Source: Candidatus Fredericiella danica (lineage in GTDB: Bacteria; Chloroflexota; Anaerolineae; Caldilineales; Caldilineaceae). Taken from it: a stretch of 64,000 nucleotides of DNA. This document shows positions 47,443 to 57,022 of this stretch, one piece after another (position 1 is the stretch's first letter; the number at the start of each line of letters is the position of its first letter). The notes beneath the pieces are model-generated. The model was given only the letters and a program-made list of their open reading frames with translations, did not search any database and was not told the origin of the DNA. Made by a program: the position numbers and the translations under genes. The DNA lies in assembly GCA_016713335.1 (NCBI GenBank), contig JADJPH010000019.1:55796-119795 (forward strand), read 5' to 3'.

Positions 47443-48456
47443 ATGCACAACCAGGAAAGATACACCATGCTGAATAAGCGTGTCAACGGCGAACCATTCT
47501 TCATCACCGGGGCATTGGGCTGTATCGGGGCGTGGACTGTACGCAACCTCGTCCGCCAGGGCGCGCGGGTCACCGTGTTCGATTTGGGCCGCGATGTGCA
47601 CCGGCTCCGGCTGATCATGACACCGGCCGAACTTGAGCAAGTTGCATTTGTCCACGGCGACATCACCGATCTCGATTCGGTCGAAACTGCCTTGCGCACG
47701 AGCGGCGCCATGCGCGTGATCCATCTTGCGGCGCTGCAAGTGCCGTTCTGCCGGGCGGATCCGTCGCTGGGTGCGCGCGTCAATGTCGTCGGGACGGTGA
47801 ACGTGTTGGAAGCAGCCCGTCGCATCGGCGCCAGCCGCGTCGTCTATGCCAGCAGCGTGGCGGTCTTTGGTAGCAGTGAAGAGGACCCCGACGCAAGTGT
47901 CGCGGATCACGCCCCTTTGGTCCCCGGCAATCTGTATGGGGTCTACAAACAGGCGAATGAAGGCACGGCGCGCATCTACTGGCAGGACTGGGGGGTTTGC
48001 TCGATTGGGCTACGCCCACATACCCTCTACGGTCCGGGCCGCGACCAGGGCCTGACCTCAAGTCCCACCAAAGCGATGCTGGCCGCAGCGGCTGGACTGC
48101 CGTATCACATCCCCTATGGCGGTCGCGGTGGCATGCAATATGCAGACGACATCGCCAACATCTTCATCCGATCGGCGCTGGTCGACTTCTCCGGCGCAGC
48201 GGTTTTCAACGTCCGCGGCAGCGTTGTGGATATGGCGGAGATCGTCGCCGCCATTGAGCATGCCGTCCCTGAGCAGCGTGGAACCATTACCTACGATCCC
48301 AAACCACTTCCTCTGCCCGCGGATCTGGATGATTCGAGGCTTCGGGTGTTGATCGGCGATCTCCCCAACACATCCCTCGCAGATGGGGTGCAGTCCACAA
48401 TCGAACTCTTCCGCGCAGCACTGGCGGATGGCCGGCTTACGACAGAACGGCTTTAG
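47443..48456 (+). CDS. NAD-dependent epimerase/dehydratase
   Basis: This 337-residue extended short-chain dehydrogenase has FFITGALGCIGAWTVRNLV as a Rossmann motif with GxxGxxG spacing. It also has HLAALQVPF, the Ser region VVYASSVAVFGSS and the catalytic YGVYKQANEG in place of YxxxK. Starts at 47443 or 47467 are both possible. It lies 9 bases after proS and 44 bases before the FAH-family gene, so it may belong to the sugar-acid locus to its right. Related proteins include UDP-glucose 4-epimerases and uronate dehydrogenases; I cannot choose among them. Confidence 0.85.
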   Translation: MHNQERYTMLNKRVNGEPFFITGALGCIGAWTVRNLVRQGARVTVFDLGRDVHRLRLIMTPAELEQVAFVHGDITDLDSVETALRTSGAMRVIHLAALQVPFCRADPSLGARVNVVGTVNVLEAARRIGASRVVYASSVAVFGSSEEDPDASVADHAPLVPGNLYGVYKQANEGTARIYWQDWGVCSIGLRPHTLYGPGRDQGLTSSPTKAMLAAAAGLPYHIPYGGRGGMQYADDIANIFIRSALVDFSGAAVFNVRGSVVDMAEIVAAIEHAVPEQRGTITYDPKPLPLPADLDDSRLRVLIGDLPNTSLADGVQSTIELFRAALADGRLTTERL

Positions 48457-48500
48457 CAATCATTCTCAGCTTGCTGCATTTGGAAAGTGACAATTAAGCG

Positions 48501-49316
48501 ATGCGTTGGGTGCGTTTTGATCTGGCGGGATATACACGGATCGGCTATTTAAAAGATGGGCTTGTGCAGCCTGTGCAGGCGGCGTCGCTTCTCGACGTGA
48601 TCGCAGGAGTTGAAACAGATGCAGCCGGCAGCGCTTTGCCATTTGAGTCGCTCAACCTGCTTGCGCCGCTGCGCCCGCCCAAGATCGTGTGCGTTGGCCT
48701 CAATTACATGGACCACTGCCGGGAGCAGAAGGTGGAGCCACCGCCCGCGCCCCTCCTCTTTTCCAAGTATCCTACCTCTGTGATCGGTCCCGAGGAACTC
48801 ATCCGCTGGCCCAAAGGTCTGACCGAACAGGTCGATTTCGAAGTGGAATTAGCTGTCGTCATCGGCAAAACCGCGCGCATGGTGCGCGAAGACGATGCGC
48901 TGAGTTATGTGTTTGGCTACACGGCTGCGAATGACGTTTCGGCCCGTGACTTGCAGTTTGGCGATGGGCAATGGACGCGCGGCAAATCACTGGATACCTT
49001 CTGCCCACTGGGGCCGGTAGTCGTCACCGCAGATGAAATCCCGGATCCGCAGAAACTGCCGTTACAGTGCCGCGTCAATGGAGTCGCCTATCAAGACTCC
49101 AACACCAGCGAGATGATTTTCCCCGTGGCGCAACTGATTGCCTATATCTCCCGCGCCTACACGCTCGAGCCGGGGGATGTGATCCTGACCGGAACCCCGC
49201 ACGGCGTCGGCGTCTTTCGCGACCCCAAGGTCTTCATGTATCCGGGTGACGTCGTAGAAATTGAAGTCAGCGACTTCGGCGTGCTGCGCAATCCGATTGG
49301 GGAACCGATAGAGTAA
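48501..49316 (+). CDS. Fumarylacetoacetate hydrolase family protein
   Basis: The 271-residue protein has the FAH fold with metal-ligand motifs VDFEVELAVVIGK, KSLDTFCPLGPVV, NTSEMIFPVAQLIAYISR and the final LEPGDVILTGTPHGVGV. Family members hydrolyse C-C bonds of diketo acids; in L-fucose and related pathways they cleave 2,4-diketo-3-deoxy-sugar acids. The later genes for an SDR and an L-fuconate-dehydratase-like enolase support that role. It could equally be a 2-keto-4-pentenoate hydratase-like enzyme of aromatic degradation. Confidence 0.88.
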   Translation: MRWVRFDLAGYTRIGYLKDGLVQPVQAASLLDVIAGVETDAAGSALPFESLNLLAPLRPPKIVCVGLNYMDHCREQKVEPPPAPLLFSKYPTSVIGPEELIRWPKGLTEQVDFEVELAVVIGKTARMVREDDALSYVFGYTAANDVSARDLQFGDGQWTRGKSLDTFCPLGPVVVTADEIPDPQKLPLQCRVNGVAYQDSNTSEMIFPVAQLIAYISRAYTLEPGDVILTGTPHGVGVFRDPKVFMYPGDVVEIEVSDFGVLRNPIGEPIE

Positions 49317-49342
49317 CGGAACCCCAATCGTTTAGGGCGCAC

Positions 49343-49460
49343 CGTAGGGACAACGGCACCGCCGTGTCCGGGGTGATCGACGCATGCCCGCATCGTAGGG
49401 ACATTGGCATGGCCGTGCCGTGACCCGACGAGAATATTCGTCGGGGTGATCGGGATGTGC
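49343..49460. repeat. Two imperfect copies of a CGTAGGGACA spacer repeat
   Basis: Two related units begin with CGTAGGGACA (49343 and 49394) followed by GGCA-NN-GCCGTG, and each runs to GGGGTGATCG. The second copy contains a perfect 8-base-pair hairpin (49424-49431 with 49438-49445). They lie between the convergent FAH and hydrolase genes. Confidence 0.65.
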
Positions 49461-49495
49461 GGTTCCCAAAGCCGCCCTCCGATGATCTTCTGGAA

Positions 49496-50362
49496 CTACA
49501 ACGTGTCCTTGAACCAATCCGCCGTGCGCTGGATGACGCTTTCTGCCATCGTCTGATCTTCGGTCAGCACCTGGTAGATGTGATCACCCCCAGGGATGAT
49601 CCACGCGTCCTTGGGATCCCCTGCCGCCGCATCCACAAAGCCGGGAGCGTACGCCGCCGAGAAGTCCTGATCGCCGGCGACCGCCAGGTAGGCGCCCGGA
49701 TACTGCGCGATCAGTTCACCCAGGTTGTACTGCCCCAGGCTGTCAAAGAAGTCCTGCTTGAGCACGATGGTGCGCCAGCCCAGGTCAAGCCCAACCACAC
49801 CCTTTTCGGCTGCCGTATCAAAGGCTTCCTGGCTGAGGCTGAGGACAAAATCTGGGACCATGTCACCCACCGATGACCAGGTCGCCATCGACTTGAACCA
49901 GTTCGGATTTTGCGCCGCCGCAATCGTGGAGATGCCGCCGCCCAGGCTGAAACCGATGACGCCAATGCGCGCCGGATCCACCCAGTCCAGCCCCTTCAGA
50001 TAGTTGTACGCCGTGACCGCATCTTCCACCTGCGCGGTCACACTGGTGGAACCGGTGTCGCCATCGCTCTTGCCAAAGCCACGGAAGTCGATCCGCAATG
50101 AACCGACGCCGCGCTCGGCCAATGCATCGGCCAGCCGTGCGTACATGTTGCCGACTTCATCCTTGGAACTGCCAAAGCCGTGGAGCATGAGCACCACAGG
50201 CCCCGGTCCCGCCGTCGCCCCAGCCGGTCTGCGCAGGGTGCCGGAAATCCCATTTTCAAGGGTCACGACCGTGCTCGAATTGTCAACGACCGGTTGGCAG
50301 GCGGACAAGAAGAGAGTCAACAGAAGTGCAATGACGGTCAAAACGATGAATTTGCGCTGCAT
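49496..50362 (-). CDS. Alpha/beta-hydrolase lipoprotein
   Basis: The frame is open from 50425, but the ATG at 50362 opens a lipoprotein signal (MQRKFIVLTVIALLLTLFL) with lipobox LSAC, so it is preferred; the product has about 288 residues. The alpha/beta-hydrolase fold shows the oxyanion strand VVLMLHGFGSSKDE, the nucleophile elbow IGVIGFSLGGGIS and a C-terminal His in PGGDHIYQVL. It would sit outside the cytoplasmic membrane as an esterase or peptidase-like enzyme. It is on the opposite strand to the sugar genes and diverges from the GntR regulator. Confidence 0.88.
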   Translation of the reverse strand: MQRKFIVLTVIALLLTLFLSACQPVVDNSSTVVTLENGISGTLRRPAGATAGPGPVVLMLHGFGSSKDEVGNMYARLADALAERGVGSLRIDFRGFGKSDGDTGSTSVTAQVEDAVTAYNYLKGLDWVDPARIGVIGFSLGGGISTIAAAQNPNWFKSMATWSSVGDMVPDFVLSLSQEAFDTAAEKGVVGLDLGWRTIVLKQDFFDSLGQYNLGELIAQYPGAYLAVAGDQDFSAAYAPGFVDAAAGDPKDAWIIPGGDHIYQVLTEDQTMAESVIQRTADWFKDTL

Positions 50363-50475
50363 AGAGGCTTCCTTTGGTGAACCTGGTGGCATTACGGGGG
50401 AATGGACAACGCGTCCATTCGGCAAGAGATCATATACCAGAGGCGCTCAGGTCTCAAGTTCGTGAATTTTGGTAC

Positions 50476-50504
50476 TTGACGCAGATGCTATAGTTAGTTA
50501 TCCT
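50476..50504 (+). promoter_or_regulatory. Sigma70-type promoter for the GntR/sugar-acid locus
   Basis: TTGACG at 50476-50481 and TATCCT at 50499-50504 are spaced by 17 bases. The start is expected near 50511, about 50 bases before the GntR ATG at 50560. Confidence 0.6.
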
Positions 50505-50516
50505 ATCCTATAGGAT
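50505..50516. promoter_or_regulatory. Candidate GntR operator palindrome
   Basis: ATCCTATAGGAT is a perfect 12-base palindrome placed directly after the -10 element and over the predicted transcription start. This position suits autorepression by the GntR-family protein encoded downstream. The site is seen; its use is inferred. Confidence 0.5.
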
Positions 50517-50559
50517 TTTGGTAAGTCCAATACGATCCATCGCTCCCAATCCGTGCCTG

Positions 50560-51236
50560 ATGCAACAAGACGATAAGACGGTGCTGGCTAGTGCAGTCTA
50601 TGATGCGCTCAAAGAACGCATCATGGATCAAGTGTATCCACCGGGCGAACGGCTCAATATCGATGCGATGGCGCTCGATCTCAACCTGAGCCCAACGCCC
50701 GTACCCGAACCACTGGCGCGTCTGGCCGCTGAACGGCTCGTGACCTTTGCGCCATTCAAGGGGTACCGCGCTGATGCACGTGCGGCGCCTGCTTGAAGTG
50801 GATGCCGCGCCTTGCTGCGCGCAGAATCCGCGTCCCGGATCTGCTCGCCATGGAACGCATCTTGCAAGACAGTGAGCATTCCGAGGTCGGCTCCTGGTCG
50901 CACGGGTACAAGGCGTTTAATCAACTGGATCAACGCTTCCACGCGATCCTGCTGACCGCAGCCGACAATCGCTTCCTGGTGCAAGCGCATCGTTCGTTGA
51001 ATATTCACGTCGAGCTGGGACGCTTTTATCGCGCCTTTGGCACCGTGGACCAGGAACAGACCTGCTACGAGCACCAGGCGATCGTCAATGCGTTACGGTT
51101 ACACAATCCCGACCTGGCGCACACCGCGGTGGAAACACACGTTACGGCCACCGAGGGCCGCATTTTGTGCTTTTTTGAACCGGTTCAATCGGCGCCGGTC
51201 AGCGCTATCAGCGAAATGAGTGAGAAAGTCGCATGA
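50560..51236 (+). CDS. GntR/FadR-type (FCD) transcriptional regulator, frameshifted
   Basis: The ATG at 50560 opens the winged-helix domain (LASAVYDALKERIMDQVYPPGERL, LSPTPVPEPLARLAAERLV). The second Pro of PVPEPL replaces the Arg usual in PVREAL, a possible sequence error or defect. The frame is lost near 50780 and changes again near 50810 before settling into the FCD ligand-binding domain (LDQRFHAILLTAADNRFL with the HxxxH-type metal ligands HQAIVNALRLHN and ETHVTATEG). The complete protein would have about 225 residues. FCD regulators respond to sugar acids or other carboxylates, matching the genes downstream. Its stop overlaps the start of the next gene. Confidence 0.75.
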
Positions 51237-52379
51237 CCGTCCGCGTCGCCCTTCATCGCCGGGCCGATGTATGACCCGCTCTACGCCCGCCTGCCAGATT
51301 TTACGAACGCAACCGGCATTGCCGTCGATATTGCCTACCAGGCGGACCATCCAACCCTCAACGCTCATCTCGCGGGGTTGCAGACGATCCCCTACGACCT
51401 GGTCTCCACGCATACAAAATATGCACCGTCACAAACCGCGTTTTTGGCACCATTGGCCGGTCACTTTGCGCCACACGAACTCGACGATTTTGCGCCACGC
51501 TTGTTGGACCTCGCCAGTATCGACGGCACATTGTATGGGCTTCCGCGGAATGTGGACCTACGGCTGCTTCATTACCGGACAGACCTGATCGCACAGCCAC
51601 CACCAAGTTGGGATGCACTGCTTGACCTGGCGCGTGCGGTCAACCGGCCACCGCGTCTCTACGGTTTTCTGTTCCCCGGCATGGAATCAGGGTTGTTTGG
51701 CACCGTCTATGAACTTGCCGAGATGGGAGGCGCCGAGCTTTTTCCGCCGGACCTGACGCCGCAGATCGAGAATGCCGGCGGCCGGTGGGCGCTAAACTTT
51801 TTGAAAACCTGCTACAGCGAAGGGCTGACACCGCCGGAAATCGTAGAATGGCACTATGACAAGGTGCACGACTGTTTCCGTGATGGCAAAGCGGCGATGG
51901 TGGGCGATTGGCCGGGTTACTATGGCGACTACCGTGATCCCATCACTTCATCCGTCTATGACCGCTTTGCCGTGGTGCGTTATCCCGTCGGTCCCACAGG
52001 TCGGTCGCTTGTCTATGTGGGTAGCCATACGTTTGCACTGACAAAGCAAGGGATCGAGAGCGCAGACGCGCAGGCGTTGCTCAAGTTTCTCGTGGCGCCT
52101 GAACAGCAGTTGCTCGAAGCCCGCCATGGCGCCGTACCGGTTCGCCAGTCCACGATGCGGACGGTGCAGGCCGAAGCCGCGCCTGTGGCCCGCACCCGCT
52201 GGGAGACCTTGGAGGATGCCCTGACCGGCGTGGTGATCCCACCCAAGTTCGCGCGTTACCCTGAAGTGGAAGAGGTGCTGTGGCGGACTGTACAGGCGGC
52301 AATGGTCGGCCAGATCTCCGTCGACGCCGCGCTGAACCAGATGACACGCCAGATCCGCAGCATTGTATCGCCGGATTAG
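51233..52379 (+). CDS. Solute-binding-protein-like protein without signal peptide, one frameshift
   Basis: The body of the protein (51267-52379, 370 residues) has the family-1 solute-binding fold: YDLVSTHTKYAPSQ, GTLYGLPRNVDLRLLHY, FRDGKAAMVGDWPGYYGDY and FALTKQGIESADAQALLKFL. An ATG at 51233 overlapping the GntR stop (ATGA) gives MTVRVAL, and removing one C near 51254 joins it to IAGPMYDPLYARLP. No signal peptide or lipobox precedes the fold, so the protein appears cytoplasmic. Overlap with the regulator gene suggests coupling and perhaps ligand sensing rather than transport. A signal peptide lost to a frameshift is the alternative, but no hydrophobic stretch is seen upstream. Confidence 0.7.
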
Positions 52380-52418
52380 CTTCGGCTAGCCAGGCCAGTT
52401 GAAGAGGTTGCACGGTGC

Positions 52419-53196
52419 ATGAACAATGAACTCCAGGGAAAGGTCATTTTCCTAACGGGTGGGGCGCAAGGCATCGGGCGCGAGTGCGGACTCGCCTATG
52501 CACGCGCCGGGGCCACCGTCGTCGTAGCTGACATCAATCACAGCGCTGCGCAGGCAGTGGTCAGCGAGATGCAAGGGTCCTGGTCATCTTGCCGTCCAGT
52601 GTGATGTGTCATCCGGTGCGTCGGTCGCTGCTGCGTTTGCTGCCACCTTGAAAACACTCGGGCGGCTAGATGCCATTCATAACAATGCCGCGATCAGTGG
52701 ACCTGCCAGGCCGCTGCATGAGACCAGTGAGCAGGCTTGGGAACAGTTGTTTGCCGTCAACGTGAAGAGCATCTATCACACGACCCAGGCTGGGATCGAG
52801 GCATTGAAGGCAACGCGCGGCTGCATCCTCAATACGGCCAGCATGGTCGGGACCATCGGTCAGGAAAACCATGCTGCCTATGTCGCCACCAAAGGGGCCG
52901 TGATCAGCCTCACCAAGGCGATGGCGCTCGACTACGCCCATTTTCACGTCCGCGTCAATGGCATCAGCCCCGCGGCCGTCTGGACGCCACTGCTGCGCCA
53001 ATGGGTGCAGGAACAGCCAAACCCGGAGGACACAGAGGATTTCCTGAACCATATCCACGCGCTCGGCTACTGCCCTGAGGGCGATGTAGTCGCCGACGTG
53101 GCCGTCTTTCTACTCTCTGAACGGGCGCGTTTTATCACGGGCGTCACCCTGCCCGTGAGTGGTGGGGCGGAGTTGGGGTATAGGAGACTGCCGTAG
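52419..53196 (+). CDS. Short-chain dehydrogenase (sugar-acid pathway), one frameshift
   Basis: The start MNNELQGKVIFLTGGAQGIG gives the TGGxxGIG cofactor motif. The frame stops at 52604; removing one G in the GGG near 52573 joins QGPGHLAVQCDVSS. The rest has NNAA at AIHNNAAISG, the catalytic Ser in ILNTASMVG and YVATKGAV as the YxxxK motif. About 258 residues fit a classical SDR. Placed before the L-fuconate-dehydratase-like gene, it may oxidise a 2-keto-3-deoxy sugar acid. Substrate assignment depends on context. Confidence 0.82.
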
Positions 53197-53228
53197 GGAG
53201 ACAGGGAGACAGAGAGACAGGGAGACAA
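53197..53228. repeat. Tandem octamer GGAGACAG x4
   Basis: Four contiguous octamers (GGAGACAG, GGAGACAG, AGAGACAG, GGAGACAA) start directly after the SDR stop. A second small repeat of ACGAGAT/ACGGAT units follows to about 53252, next to the enolase gene start. Confidence 0.75.
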
Positions 53229-53256
53229 TCAACATACGAGATACGGATACGAGATA

Positions 53257-54542
53257 GTGAATACGGAAAACGCAACGACGGATTGGGGTACTGGCGGAGG
53301 TTGCTTGAAACCTGTTTTTATAACACAAGTTGGGGCGCGGGATGCCCGCTTTTTGCTGAAGCCGGGCGAGGGGATGGATGCCATCCATGCCACCACCGAG
53401 TATGCATATGCGGTGGCGGTGTTGGCGTCCGATGGCCCGCACACCGGCGTTGGGTTGGCGCTGACACTGGGCGACGGGACGGAACTCGTCTGTGCAGCCA
53501 TTGAGTTGCTGGGTGCACCGCTGCGCGGACGTGAGATTGAAGCGTTGATGGCCGAGTTTGGAAAAGTCTTCCATCAGATCGCCGACCACCCCCAGTTACG
53601 CTGGCTGGGTCCCCATAAGGGGGTCGTGCACCTCGCCCTGGCGGCGCTGACGAATGCCTGCTTTGACCTGTGGGCGAAGTCGCGGGGCGTCCCACTTTGG
53701 AAGTTGTTGCTCGACCTGCGTCCGGAGCAGATCGTGGCCTTGCTCGACCTCAGCTACCTGGAAGACGTTCTGTCCGCTGAGGATGCCCTCTCCCTGTTAC
53801 ACGCCGAGTCGCTGCGGCGGTCAGAAACAGCTTGATCTGCTCAGCCGCGGCTATCCTGGTTACGACACTTCGGTTGGCTGGTTTCATTACACCGACGATC
53901 AAATGCGCGAAATGCGCGCGCGCCCTGGATGAAGGGTTCACGGCCGCCATGAAACTCAAGGTCGGCTCTGCCGACACGGCACGCGATGTCCGGCGCGCCC
54001 TGATGGTGCGTGAAGTCGTCGGGCCGCAGGTGCAGATCATGTTGGACGCAAACCAACAATGGAACCTGCCAAAGGCACTGCGAGTCTGCCTTGAACTTGC
54101 CGCCATCAACCCCTACTGGATCGAAGAGCCGACGCATCCCGACGACGTCCTGGCGCACCAGACATTAGCGCGGGCCATTGCCCCGCTGCGGGTTGCGGCG
54201 GGCGAACACATCCCGCATCGTGTGCTCTTCAAGAACTTCATGCAGGCAGGCGCCGCCTACTTCATTCAGGTAGACTGCGCACGGGTGGGCGGGATCAGCG
54301 AATTTATTACCGTGAGCCTCCTGGCGCGGCGCTTCAACCTGCCGGTGGTGCCCCACGTCGGCGACATGGGGCAAATCCATCAACATCTTGTGATCTTTAA
54401 CCGTCTGGCGCTGGGGCACGAAGAGGTGTTTCTCGAACACATTCCGCACCTGCGCGAGTACTTTTTGCATCCTGCCAAAGTGGAAGGCGGCTATTACCGG
54501 GTTCCACAAGAAGCGGGCAGCAGTTCAGACTTCATCGCGTAG
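53257..54542 (+). CDS. L-fuconate-dehydratase-like enolase superfamily protein, two frameshifts
   Basis: Three frame segments join in order. The first gives the N-terminal cap (ELVCAAIELLGAPLRGREIE, RWLGPHKGVVHLALAALTNA). The second, from about 53825, gives YPGYDTSVGWFHYTDDQ. The third, from about 53930, gives the barrel with MKLKVG lysines, metal ligands in IMLDANQQW, WIEEPTHPDD and GEHIPHR, and the general acid/base His in VPHVGDMG. The pattern is that of L-fuconate dehydratases (FucD/ENOSF1), which make 2-keto-3-deoxy-L-fuconate. The catalytic set is complete when joined. Related rhamnonate or galactonate dehydratases remain possible. Confidence 0.75.
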
Positions 54543-54594
54543 GCGCCTTTGCACTGCACAGATGTGCAGTACAAACCAAAATTTCAGGAGGCTT

Positions 54595-55644
54595 ATGGCC
54601 GAGGTAAAAGCACAACAGACAGCCAAGAGCGCCACATCCGGCGGTGGTTTTGGCGCCTCGATCGGCAATTATCTGCGCCGCCCGGACACGAGCGTCGTGA
54701 TTGCCACGATCGTGCTCTTCATCATCTTTACGCTGAGCAGCGATAGCTTTCTGACGCCATTCAATTTGTACAATGTGGCGCGCACAGCCGCACTTTACGT
54801 CTTTGTCGCCATTGGGCAGGCCATCGTCATCGTCGTCGGTGGCATGAACCTGTCCCTGGGTGCGATCGGCGGTCTTTCGGTCGTGGTTGCGGGTTGGGGG
54901 ATGGATACGATGGGGCTGTCACCCTGGATAGCATCGCCGCTGGCGCTGTTGACAGGCATCGCCGCCGGTTACTTCAACGGCATCATCATCGTCAAATCCA
55001 AACTCAACTCCTTCGTGGTCACGCTGGCGACTTCCTTCATCTACTTCGGGTTGGTGCAAGGCATCTCACAGGGCTTCCCATACACCGACATTCCCAAGCC
55101 TTTCACCTGGATTGGGCGGGGTGACCTCTTCGGTGTCCCCTACCTATTCATCCTTGCCATCGCGCTCCTGGTCTTCATGGGGTACTTCTTCAAGTACACC
55201 GTGATCGGCCGGCGCCTGCTGGCGACGGGCGGCAATCAGGAAGCGGCGCGCCTCTCCGGCATTCGCACGGACAACATGATCCTGTTGGCGCACACCCTAT
55301 CAGGCTTCTTTGCGGCAATCGCCGGTCTGCTCTGGATCTCCCGCATGGGCTCGGCGCAGCCTTCCAGCGGTACGGATTGGCTGATCGTCTCGTTTGCGGT
55401 CTCGATCATCGGTGGGACGGCATTGAGTGGCGGCGAGTTCTCCGCGATCGGCTTCTTCTTCAGCGCCGTGATGCTGACGCTGATCAAGAACGGTCTGATC
55501 ATGCTGAACGTCAACGTCTACTTCGAACAGACATTCCTGGGCGTCATCATCCTGCTGGCGGTGTCGGTTGAAAGCATTCGCAATTACTTCGGTGAACGGA
55601 GCCAACGGAAACGGTATCACGCGGAGAGGAAAGCGAATGTGTGA
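54595..55644 (+). CDS. RbsC-type sugar ABC transporter permease
   Basis: The ATG at 54595 is preceded by AGGAGG at 7-base spacing, so it is preferred over the in-frame codon at 54562. The 349-residue protein has about eight to ten hydrophobic helices, the family segment VVGGMNLSLGAIGGLSVVVAG and the C-terminal EFSAIGFFFSAVMLTLIKNGL. It belongs to the ribose/xylose/autoinducer-2 permease family. The binding protein and ATPase genes follow. It likely imports the substrate of the FucD-like and SDR enzymes. Confidence 0.9.
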   Translation: MAEVKAQQTAKSATSGGGFGASIGNYLRRPDTSVVIATIVLFIIFTLSSDSFLTPFNLYNVARTAALYVFVAIGQAIVIVVGGMNLSLGAIGGLSVVVAGWGMDTMGLSPWIASPLALLTGIAAGYFNGIIIVKSKLNSFVVTLATSFIYFGLVQGISQGFPYTDIPKPFTWIGRGDLFGVPYLFILAIALLVFMGYFFKYTVIGRRLLATGGNQEAARLSGIRTDNMILLAHTLSGFFAAIAGLLWISRMGSAQPSSGTDWLIVSFAVSIIGGTALSGGEFSAIGFFFSAVMLTLIKNGLIMLNVNVYFEQTFLGVIILLAVSVESIRNYFGERSQRKRYHAERKANV

Positions 55645-55694
55645 GAGACAAAGAGACAGAGAGAGACAAAGAGACAAAGAGACTGGGAGACAGG
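55645..55694. repeat. Tandem GAGACAAA-type octamers
   Basis: Six contiguous units related to GAGACAAA (one extended to ten bases) start on the base after the permease stop. The remaining spacer to 55843 is purine-rich and has no gene. Confidence 0.75.
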
Positions 55695-55843
55695 GATGGG
55701 AGAGTGGGAGGCCGAGTGGTGAAGGGGTGTGGGGATGGGCAGGAGTGACGCGGAGTGAAGGAATTGGTATTTACTCTGCGTTTGAATAGTGGTAGCGACG
55801 GTCATTGGATTCTGTTTCGCGAAAACCAATAAGGAGAAGCACA

Positions 55844-56940
55844 ATGCAAGCAGTACGTGGTAAGAAGCTGGTATGGCTTCTGATCTCAGTTCTGGTGGTC
55901 GTGTCGATGTTGGCAGGATGCACCGCACCCGTAGCGGCGCCGGCAGCACCCCGGCCGCCGGTGGTGAAGCCGCAGCAACGACCGAAGCCGCCGCTGAGCC
56001 GGCAGCCGCCGGCGATTTCAAACCGGTCTGGTATGCCCCAGCCCCCCACCCCTATTTCGAGCAGGTGAAACTCGGCGTCGATGCGTTTGAGAAGGACACC
56101 GGGATCACCGTCGAGAAGCAGATCGGGCCGGATTGGGAACAGAACAGCCAGAATCAGCGCATGGAAGCCCTGGCGGCAAAGGGTTTCAATGCCTTTTCGG
56201 TCTATCCGGCGAATGCCAGCGGCGCCAATGGTCTGTATGAAGAATTGACCGCCACCGGGATTAACATCGCCAACTTTGGCACCTCGACCGACCAGCCGAC
56301 GACGGCCTCGTTTGCCGTGGCGACCGACGTGAAGGCCGCGGCAATGGCTGCCACAGAAGAACTGATCAAGGCCATGGGCGGCAAGGGCAACATCATCAAC
56401 ATCCTGGAGGTCCTGACCGACCCCAACACCGTCCTCCGCAAGGCCGGCATCGAAGAAGTGGTTGCCAAGTATCCGGATGTGAAGATCATCCAGGAAGTTG
56501 CCGGTATGGCGACCACCGAAGAGGCCACGCAGAAGGTCGGCGATGCGCTCTCTGCCAACATCGACACCGTTGACGGCATCATTGCTACGGGCTATACACC
56601 CAGCGTTGCGATTGCCCAGGTGCTGGGTGAATACAAATCCAAGGGCGGCGAACGCGCCATCCATGCCGTCGGCATCGACACCGATGACATCGTGATGCAG
56701 GCCATCAAGGATGGCGTGATGGACGGCACGATTGTCCAGAACCCCTACGGCCACGGCTATCTGAGCTTGATGCTGCTGAAACACCTGGCTGATGGCTACA
56801 AGCCGATCGAGGGCGTGTACTTCATCGATGCAGGGTTTGCCTTCGCCAACAAGGATAATCTTGAGACATACAACGACGATATCCTGAAGGTGACCGACCA
56901 GATCAAGAACGACCTGCTGACCAAGTACTTGGTGAAGTAG
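55844..56940 (+). CDS. RbsB-type sugar-binding lipoprotein, one frameshift
   Basis: The ATG at 55844 follows AAGGAGAAGCACA and encodes a lipoprotein signal (KKLVWLLISVLVVVSMLAGC). A one-base shift falls in the Ala/Pro-rich linker near 55945. The downstream frame carries EAAATTEAAAEPAAAGDFK and the family-4-like periplasmic binding fold (GFNAFSVYPANASGANGLYEEL, VDGIIATGYTPSVAIAQVLGEY, VGIDTDDIVMQAIKDG). The linker is not conserved, so a real start downstream is less likely than an indel. It should bind a pentose or deoxy-sugar type ligand for the RbsC-type permease. A 17-base-pair hairpin follows the gene. Confidence 0.85.
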
Positions 56941-56952
56941 GTTTCGTGGCAG

Positions 56953-56989
56953 CGTCCTTCCGGGGAGCAGGATGCTCCCTGGAAGGACG
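56953..56989 (+). promoter_or_regulatory. Intercistronic hairpin after RbsB-type gene
   Basis: A 17-base-pair stem with one G-U pair (56953-56969 with 56973-56989) and a 3-base loop lies 12 bases after the binding-protein stop. It has no T-run and sits before the ATPase gene, the same arrangement as at 28880-28908. Confidence 0.75.
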
Positions 56990-57022
56990 TTCGAACCAGC
57001 CGCAATCGAAGGGATGGCAGGT

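Noticed and set aside
55645..55694. CRISPR-like array
   Set aside because: The octamers are contiguous, without spacers, and no cas gene is present in the window.
56985..57010. tRNA T-arm-like GTTCGAACC segment
   Set aside because: It is part of the hairpin after the RbsB-type gene; no acceptor, D-arm or anticodon arm can be built around it.
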